Assembly (NCBI GenBank): GCA_903944255.1
Contig: CAJARE010000236.1
Coordinates: 1 to 10,683 of the forward strand
Reading direction: 5' to 3'
DNA: 10,683 nt
Origin: an uncultured beta proteobacterium
GTDB lineage: Bacteria; Pseudomonadota; Gammaproteobacteria; Burkholderiales; Burkholderiaceae
Shown: piece by piece, positions 6,675 through 10,683 of the stretch
How positions within the stretch are numbered: the first letter of the stretch is position 1
Layout: the number at the start of each line of letters is the position of its first letter
Translations under genes and position numbers: made by a program
Notes under the pieces: model-generated
Told to the model about the DNA's origin: nothing
Databases searched by the model: none
What the model saw: only the letters and a program-made list of their open reading frames with translations

Positions 6675-7721
6675 ATGAAAAAAGTACTCATTCTTGGGGT
6701 AAACGGCTTTATCGGCCACCACCTCTCAAAACGCATTCTCGAGACGACCGATTGGGACGTTTACGGTATGGATATGCAACACGATCGCCTAGGCGATCTA
6801 GTCAAGCATCCACGCATGCATTTCTTTGAAGGTGATATCACTATCAATAAGGAATGGGTCGAATATCACATTCGTAAGTGCGATGTCATTCTCCCATTAG
6901 TTGCGATTGCCACTCCCGCAACCTATGTACAGCAACCGCTTAAAGTATTTGAACTTGATTTTGAAGCCAACCTTCCGATCGTTCGCTCTGCTGTGAAATA
7001 CAAAAAGCATTTGGTTTTCCCATCGACCTCTGAGGTCTATGGCATGTGCGAAGACAGTGAGTTTGACCCATCTACATCCAACATGGTGTATGGCCCAATC
7101 AATAAACCACGTTGGATTTATGCCTGCTCCAAGCAATTAATGGATCGCGTCATTTGGGGTTATGGCATGGAGGGACTGCGCTTTACCCTCTTCCGTCCAT
7201 TTAATTGGATTGGACCTGGTCTCGATAGTATCTACACTCCAAAAGAGGGTTCTTCACGAGTGGTCACCCAGTTTTTGGGGCACATCGTTCGCGGTGAACC
7301 GATTAATTTAGTAGATGGTGGCGCCCAAAAAAGGGCCTTCACCTATGTTGATGATGGTATCGATGCATTGATGTGCATTATTGACAATAAAGATGGTATT
7401 GCTAATGGCAAGATCTATAACATTGGTAATCCAAAGAATAATCATTCTGTTCGCGACCTCGCTAATCAAATGCTAGAGATCGCACGAAGCATTCCTGAAT
7501 ATGCCAAGACGGCAAATGAAGTAAAAATTCTGGAAACCACTTCTGGCGCTTACTATGGTGAAGGTTACCAAGACGTACAAAACCGAGTGCCGGCTATCGA
7601 CAACACCATGAGTGAATTGGGTTGGAAGCCAAGTACCACGATGACTGATGCGCTCAAGAATATATTTGAAGCCTATCGTCAGGATGTGGAAAAAGCACGC
7701 CATCTTGTTGATATCGAATAA
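6675..7721 (+). CDS. arnA: UDP-glucuronate decarboxylase/dehydrogenase (stand-alone ArnA C-terminal domain)
   Basis: A cytoplasmic NAD-dependent short-chain dehydrogenase/reductase of the extended family, predicted to oxidise and decarboxylate UDP-glucuronic acid to UDP-Ara4O, the committing step of the Ara4N pathway. The 348 residues equal the C-terminal half of fused E. coli ArnA. Seen in order: NAD motif G8-x-x-G11-x-x-G14 in LILGVNGFIGHHL, KCDVILPLVAIATP (68-81), PSTSEVYGMC with S119 and E120 (equivalent to S433 and E434 in E. coli), Y149-x-x-x-K153, LFRPFNWIGP (172-181), and YQDVQNR with R304 (equivalent to R619). These residues distinguish it from UDP-xylose synthase. The ATG has a GAGG ribosome-binding site eight bases upstream. 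No linker remnant from a fused ArnA is seen at the N-terminus. A 16-bp palindrome lies at 6783-6798. Confidence 0.93.
   Translation: MKKVLILGVNGFIGHHLSKRILETTDWDVYGMDMQHDRLGDLVKHPRMHFFEGDITINKEWVEYHIRKCDVILPLVAIATPATYVQQPLKVFELDFEANLPIVRSAVKYKKHLVFPSTSEVYGMCEDSEFDPSTSNMVYGPINKPRWIYACSKQLMDRVIWGYGMEGLRFTLFRPFNWIGPGLDSIYTPKEGSSRVVTQFLGHIVRGEPINLVDGGAQKRAFTYVDDGIDALMCIIDNKDGIANGKIYNIGNPKNNHSVRDLANQMLEIARSIPEYAKTANEVKILETTSGAYYGEGYQDVQNRVPAIDNTMSELGWKPSTTMTDALKNIFEAYRQDVEKARHLVDIE
6783..6798. repeat. Perfect 16-bp palindrome inside the ArnA dehydrogenase gene
   Basis: GATCGCCTAGGCGATC reads the same on both strands. It encodes Asp-Arg-Leu-Gly-Asp plus one base, so it may simply follow from codon choice. 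No second copy was noticed in the window and no function is evident. Confidence 0.45.
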
Positions 7722-7732
7722 CACTGTAGTCA

Positions 7733-8659
7733 ATGGCCAAAATTGCACTAAAGGTAGATATTGATACCTTACGCGGAACTAAAGAAGGCGCGCCTAATCT
7801 AGCTCGGACCCTCGAGCGCTTTGGTTTAAAAGCAACTTTCTTATTTAGCCTCGGACCCGATCATACGGGCTGGGCACTAAAGCGCGTTTTTCGTCCTGGC
7901 TTTTTGAAAAAAGTCAGTCGCACTTCTGTAGTTGAGCATTATGGAATCAAGACTTTGCTTTATGGCGTATTGCTACCTGGCCCCGATATCGGCAAACAAG
8001 CTGCTGCAGAGATGCGTGCAATCGATCAAGCAGGTCACGAAGCAGGAATTCATGCATGGGATCATGTCGCTTGGCACGATCAGGTTCGCCATCAAAACCC
8101 AGGCTGGACTCGCGCCATGATGCAAAAAAGTTGGGATCGATTTTTAGAAGTCTTTGGACATCCTCCAAAAACGTATGGTGCAGCGGGTTGGCAAATGAAT
8201 GAAACCGCTCTTGAACAGCTGGATCAATGGGGCATTCAATATTCATCAGATGGAAGAGCCGAACCTAATCTGATTCCTTATCGCCTAGCATTACCATCCG
8301 GCAAAGCAAAGCACGTTCAGTACCCTACTACCCTCCCTACCTTAGACGAGTTAATTGGCGTGGATGACGCTGATGAGTTTGCAGCAGTAGATAAGTTGTT
8401 GGCCATTACCCAAAGCAATCCAAATGATCAGGTATTTACGCTACATGCTGAACTAGAAGGGCAAAAGCTATTACCCGCCTTTGAAAAACTCATCATGGGC
8501 TGGCTTAAACAGGGCCACGACCTTGTAACTATGGGTAAACTCCATGAATCCTGGGAAGCGACCAAACAACTCGATAAAATAGCTGTATTGCCACTAACTT
8601 GGGGTGAAATCCCCAATCGAAGTGGCGACCTAATTATTCAGAACAACGTACACCAATAG
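7733..8659 (+). CDS. arnD: Undecaprenyl phosphate-Ara4FN deformylase ArnD
   Basis: A polysaccharide-deacetylase family (NodB homology, CE4-like) metallohydrolase that removes the formyl group from undecaprenyl phosphate-Ara4FN, giving the amino sugar carrier that ArnT uses. The 308 residues compare with about 296 in E. coli. The N-terminal MAKIALKVDIDTLRGTKEG carries the catalytic and metal aspartates D9 and D11; GIHAWDHVAWH holds the metal histidines H107 and H111 in the HxxxH spacing; AAGWQMN, YSSDGRA, PTTLPTLDELIG and LHAELEG (H238) follow in family order. No signal peptide is present, consistent with action at the cytoplasmic face. The ATG at 7733 is 11 bases after the preceding stop, with no good Shine-Dalgarno sequence, so coupling to the upstream gene is likely. 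It is the last arn gene here. Confidence 0.93.
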   Translation: MAKIALKVDIDTLRGTKEGAPNLARTLERFGLKATFLFSLGPDHTGWALKRVFRPGFLKKVSRTSVVEHYGIKTLLYGVLLPGPDIGKQAAAEMRAIDQAGHEAGIHAWDHVAWHDQVRHQNPGWTRAMMQKSWDRFLEVFGHPPKTYGAAGWQMNETALEQLDQWGIQYSSDGRAEPNLIPYRLALPSGKAKHVQYPTTLPTLDELIGVDDADEFAAVDKLLAITQSNPNDQVFTLHAELEGQKLLPAFEKLIMGWLKQGHDLVTMGKLHESWEATKQLDKIAVLPLTWGEIPNRSGDLIIQNNVHQ

Positions 8660-8684
8660 ACACAATAACTAACGAAGGATCATC

Positions 8685-9152
8685 ATGACAGTCGCTATCG
8701 GTCAACCTATTCCCTCCTGTGCTGTACCTGCAACTTCTGGGCTGACTTTTACCCCAACTTCCGCTAAAGGTAAAAAACTAGTGATCTATTTTTACCCAAA
8801 AGATATGACCCCAGGTTGCACCGCAGAGTCCGGTGAATTTAGAGACAATATTGACGCTTTTAATAAGGCCAATACCTTGGTTGTAGGAGTTTCTCGAGAT
8901 AGCCTAAAGTCTCATGACAATTTCCGCAGCAAATTACAGCTTCCCTTTGAGTTGATTGCTGATACCGAAGAAAAGCTCTGCCAGTTGTTTGGTGTTATGA
9001 AAATGAAGAACATGTATGGCAAGCAGGTGCGGGGGGTTGAGCGAAGCACCTTCCTCTTTGACTCCTCAGGCAAGCTTGTAAAAGAGTGGCGTGGTTTGAA
9101 AGTTCCAGGTCATGTGACAGAGGTATTACAAGTAGCCCAAGCCACAAAATAA
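8685..9152 (+). CDS. bcp: Thiol peroxidase Bcp/PrxQ (thioredoxin-dependent peroxiredoxin)
   Basis: A small cytoplasmic peroxiredoxin of the Bcp/PrxQ subfamily that reduces hydrogen peroxide and alkyl hydroperoxides. It has 155 residues, the normal size. The peroxidatic cysteine is C45 in PKDMTPGCTAES, with the PxxxTxxC motif; the conserved arginine is in GVERSTFLFD. The position that carries the resolving cysteine in E. coli Bcp (C50) is glycine here, so the enzyme must use another partner: C99 (in EKLCQLFGV), C12, or an external thiol. Such variation is common in PrxQ proteins. The ATG at 8685 has a good AAGGA ribosome-binding site. It starts 25 bases after arnD with no terminator between, so it is likely the last gene of the operon, though its oxidative-stress role has no direct link to lipid A. 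Confidence 0.93.
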   Translation: MTVAIGQPIPSCAVPATSGLTFTPTSAKGKKLVIYFYPKDMTPGCTAESGEFRDNIDAFNKANTLVVGVSRDSLKSHDNFRSKLQLPFELIADTEEKLCQLFGVMKMKNMYGKQVRGVERSTFLFDSSGKLVKEWRGLKVPGHVTEVLQVAQATK

Positions 9153-9156
9153 TTTT

Positions 9157-9162
9157 TACAAT
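9157..9162 (+). promoter_or_regulatory. Possible -10 box for the bcp-phoH intergenic RNA
   Basis: TACAAT sits at 9157-9162, just after the bcp stop and in a T-rich tract. Initiation about seven bases downstream would start an RNA roughly ten bases ahead of the long closing stem. The matching -35 position at 17 bases is poor. A rival site, TTGCAA (9180-9185) with 16 bases to TAAAGT (9202-9207), scores better as a promoter but lies in the stem itself and would delete its 5' arm from the RNA. Confidence 0.25.
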
Positions 9163-9179
9163 AATTTACCCGCTGGCTC

Positions 9180-9324
9180 TTGCAAAGTCTAAAAAATGGG
9201 GTAAAGTAAATCCATATGCACCGTAAGCGACGGGAATGTCTGACGATCCGTTTGAATCAGGAACCTGAATATTTCAGAACAGGTTTGGAGACTAACCCCC
9301 GCCATTTTTTAGACTTCGCTGCAA
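9180..9324 (+). ncRNA. Structured small RNA, candidate 6S RNA (SsrS)
   Basis: This 145-base core has no open reading frame but a striking fold. TTGCAAAGTCTAAAAAATGG (9180-9199) pairs with 9302-9324: 15 bp without a mismatch (9185-9199 with 9302-9316), then 5 bp more after a three-base bulge. Inside lie a 5' bubble strand with a small hairpin (9221-9233), possible stems GTCT/AGAC (9238-9241 with 9289-9292) and CGGG/CCCG (9231-9234 with 9298-9301), and an apical AACCTG/CAGGTT hairpin (9262-9267 with 9280-9285). A long closing stem, central bubble and terminal hairpin in a 145-200 base RNA is the layout of 6S RNA, which binds the sigma70 holoenzyme and represses transcription in stationary phase; the 5' bubble stretch GTAAGCG also recalls E. 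coli 6S. A terminator follows at 9339-9375. I could not run a covariance model, so it may be another sRNA or a phoH leader. True ends are unknown and may extend from about 9169 to 9375. Confidence 0.55.
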
Positions 9325-9338
9325 ACCGTTTCGTAATA

Positions 9339-9375
9339 AACCGTCAAAGCACTCCGCTTGGCGGTTTTTTCTTTT
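9339..9375 (+). terminator. Rho-independent terminator after the small RNA, ahead of phoH
   Basis: A stem of AACCGTC (9339-9345) with GGCGGTT (9360-9366), one bulged A, and AAGC/GCTT above it gives 11 bp with a five-base ACTCC loop. It is followed by TTTTCTTTT, a classic U-rich tail. It lies 15 bases after the 3' arm of the small RNA stem and only 12 bases before the phoH start codon, so it ends the small RNA and would also block reading into phoH unless bypassed. Confidence 0.85.
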
Positions 9376-9387
9376 AGGAGAGTCTGC

Positions 9388-10683
9388 ATGCCATTGCCCC
9401 CCATTCCAACTCAAATTGCTGGTCAAGTGAAGCTTAACCGAAAAGAGACTCCAGATTTAAAGAAACGTCCTGCACCAGCAAAACTAGTAGTAATGGAAAC
9501 CTCTGATTGGGCCAATGATGCTGAAGAAGACTTATCAGCAGCTGAGCTTGCTCTGGAAAAAATTCAGGGTGATCACCGCTCAATGGATAGTGATAAACAA
9601 GCGCCTATTCCAGCAAAACCAAAACGGGTTGTACGAACTGGGCCGCCAAGCTTATTTGTCTTAGATACCAATGTTTTAATGCACGATCCAAGTTCGCTGT
9701 TCCGTTTCTCAGAGCATGATTTGTATTTACCAATGACTACGCTTGAAGAGCTAGACAATCATAAAAAAGGAATGACAGAAGTTGCGCGCAATGCCCGAAC
9801 TGTCAGTCGATCTTTAGATCAACTGATTGCTGGAACGAGTGGCACTTTAGATGAAGGCATCCCCCTCAATAAGCTTGGCAACCAGGATGTATCGGGCCGC
9901 CTCTTCTTCCAAACCAAACTGTCGACGCAAGCCCTCCCTGAAGGCCTGCCCGAAGGTAAAGGTGACAACCTGATTCTGGCGGTAGTCAGTGAACTACAAA
10001 AAACTCGCCAGGGTCAAGAAGTGGTGTTGGTATCCAAAGATATCAATATGCGAATCAAAGCACGCGCTCTAGGGTTGCCTGCAGAAGATTACTTTAATGA
10101 TCAAGTACTAGAAGATCGTGACTTGATGTATTCAGGGATCATGAGTCTACCCGCAGACTTCTGGCCTAAACATGGCAAAGATATGGAAAGCTGGGCAGAT
10201 TCTAAATCAGGCACGATGTTTTACCGAGTGACCGGCCCTTCAGTTCGCAGCATGCTGGTCAACCAATTTGTATATCAAGAAAATCCGGATGGTTCAACAC
10301 CGTTTTATGCCCAGGTACGTGAAATCAATGGCAAAACAGCACTACTGCAAACCCTTAGAGACTTCTCTCACCAGAAAAATAATGTTTGGAGTGTGACTGC
10401 TCGCAATCGTGAGCAAAACTTTGCCATGAACCTGCTCATGAATCCTGATATCGATTTTGTCACCCTTTTAGGTCAAGCGGGTACTGGTAAAACTTTATTA
10501 GCCCTAGCTGCTGGCCTAGAGCAAGTATTGGATAGTAAGCGCTATAACGAGATCATCATTACTCGTGCAACTGTTCCGGTAGGCGAAGATATTGGTTTCC
10601 TACCAGGTACCGAAGAAGAAAAAATGCAACCTTGGATGGGTGCATTTGATGACAATCTTGAAGTTCTTCAACGCAATGATGAC
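9388..10683 (+). CDS. PIN domain-PhoH ATPase protein, N-terminal 432 residues (cut by window edge)
   Basis: A cytoplasmic protein with an N-terminal PIN ribonuclease-type domain joined to a PhoH P-loop ATPase, a pairing seen in PhoH2-type and YlaK-like proteins and thought to act on RNA. The reading frame is open from ATG 9388 to the window end with no stop. A low-complexity, charged N-terminal region (1-85) precedes the PIN domain, which starts at SLFVLDTNVLMHDP with D93 as first acidic residue; LPMTTLEELDNHKKG and the later LVSKDINMRIKA element match PIN metal-site positions. A linker domain follows, then Walker A GQAGTGKT at 362-369 and ITRATVPVGEDIGFLPGT just after it, as usual for PhoH. 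AGGAG seven bases before the ATG is a strong ribosome-binding site. The start is the first ATG after the terminator, and the N-terminal 85 residues are less certain than the rest. The ATPase C-terminus lies outside the window. Confidence 0.92.
   Translation, partial: MPLPPIPTQIAGQVKLNRKETPDLKKRPAPAKLVVMETSDWANDAEEDLSAAELALEKIQGDHRSMDSDKQAPIPAKPKRVVRTGPPSLFVLDTNVLMHDPSSLFRFSEHDLYLPMTTLEELDNHKKGMTEVARNARTVSRSLDQLIAGTSGTLDEGIPLNKLGNQDVSGRLFFQTKLSTQALPEGLPEGKGDNLILAVVSELQKTRQGQEVVLVSKDINMRIKARALGLPAEDYFNDQVLEDRDLMYSGIMSLPADFWPKHGKDMESWADSKSGTMFYRVTGPSVRSMLVNQFVYQENPDGSTPFYAQVREINGKTALLQTLRDFSHQKNNVWSVTARNREQNFAMNLLMNPDIDFVTLLGQAGTGKTLLALAAGLEQVLDSKRYNEIIITRATVPVGEDIGFLPGTEEEKMQPWMGAFDDNLEVLQRNDD

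Noticed and set aside
6640..6690. Possible frameshift that split a fused arnA gene
   Set aside because: The upstream protein ends cleanly, a ribosome-binding site and ATG precede the second gene, and no linker coding sequence lies in the 20-base gap.
6506..6829. Plus-strand open frame of 107 codons spanning the end of the formyltransferase gene and the start of the dehydrogenase gene
   Set aside because: It is out of frame with both well-supported genes, its translation resembles no family, and it bridges a junction explained by two intact ORFs with their own starts.
7473..7748. Minus-strand open frame of 91 codons opposite the end of the dehydrogenase gene
   Set aside because: Antisense shadow; the plus strand codes for conserved ArnA residues throughout this region.
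1907..8659. Possible recent horizontal acquisition of the arn operon
   Set aside because: No mobile element, tRNA, flanking repeat or visible change in base composition marks its ends, and the flanking genes are continuous with it.
9573..9758. Minus-strand open frame of 61 codons, rich in serine
   Set aside because: It lies opposite the PIN-PhoH reading frame, which is open for 432 codons and carries the PIN motif in this very stretch.

Overview
The window reads as chromosomal DNA from a betaproteobacterium of the Burkholderiaceae/Burkholderiales with a moderately AT-rich genome. Polynucleobacter or a close freshwater relative is my best guess, an inference from protein resemblance, gene neighbourhood and base composition judged by eye; no search was run. 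There are no transposases, phage genes, tRNAs, CRISPR arrays or obvious composition shifts, and the genes are tightly packed.

Left edge (1-1450, minus strand): an alanine transaminase of the AlaA type overlaps, by an ATGA junction, the start of a homoserine dehydrogenase gene that runs off the left end. A short divergent promoter region (1451-1529) follows, with a perfect TATAAT facing right.

Centre (1530-9152, plus strand): eight genes in one direction with gaps of at most 41 bases, probably one operon. The first encodes a small Mth938-domain protein. Then come six genes for 4-amino-4-deoxy-L-arabinose (Ara4N) modification of lipid A/LPS: arnT, arnB, arnC, an arnA formyltransferase, an arnA dehydrogenase/decarboxylase and arnD. 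ArnA, one fused protein in E. coli, is here two separate adjacent genes. The scheme is: UDP-glucuronate is oxidatively decarboxylated (ArnA dehydrogenase), transaminated (ArnB), N-formylated (ArnA formyltransferase), moved to undecaprenyl phosphate (ArnC), deformylated (ArnD) and finally transferred to lipid A/LPS in the periplasm (ArnT). The usual flippase (ArnE/ArnF) and UDP-glucose dehydrogenase (Ugd) are not in the window. A Bcp/PrxQ peroxiredoxin closes the run.

Right edge (9153-10683): a 235-base gap between bcp and phoH holds a strongly structured RNA. A 20-bp closing stem (15 bp uninterrupted, plus 5 bp after a 3-base bulge) joins 9180-9199 to 9302-9324, with an internal bubble and an apical hairpin, followed by a rho-independent terminator. 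Its size and architecture suggest 6S RNA (ssrS), but the identity is not proven. The terminator ends right before the ribosome-binding site of a PIN-PhoH ATPase gene that runs off the right end.

Most of the window is recognisable biology. The points most worth a second look are the bcp-phoH intergenic RNA and its terminator, the split-ArnA operon led by an Mth938 protein, and the hairpin between arnB and arnC.
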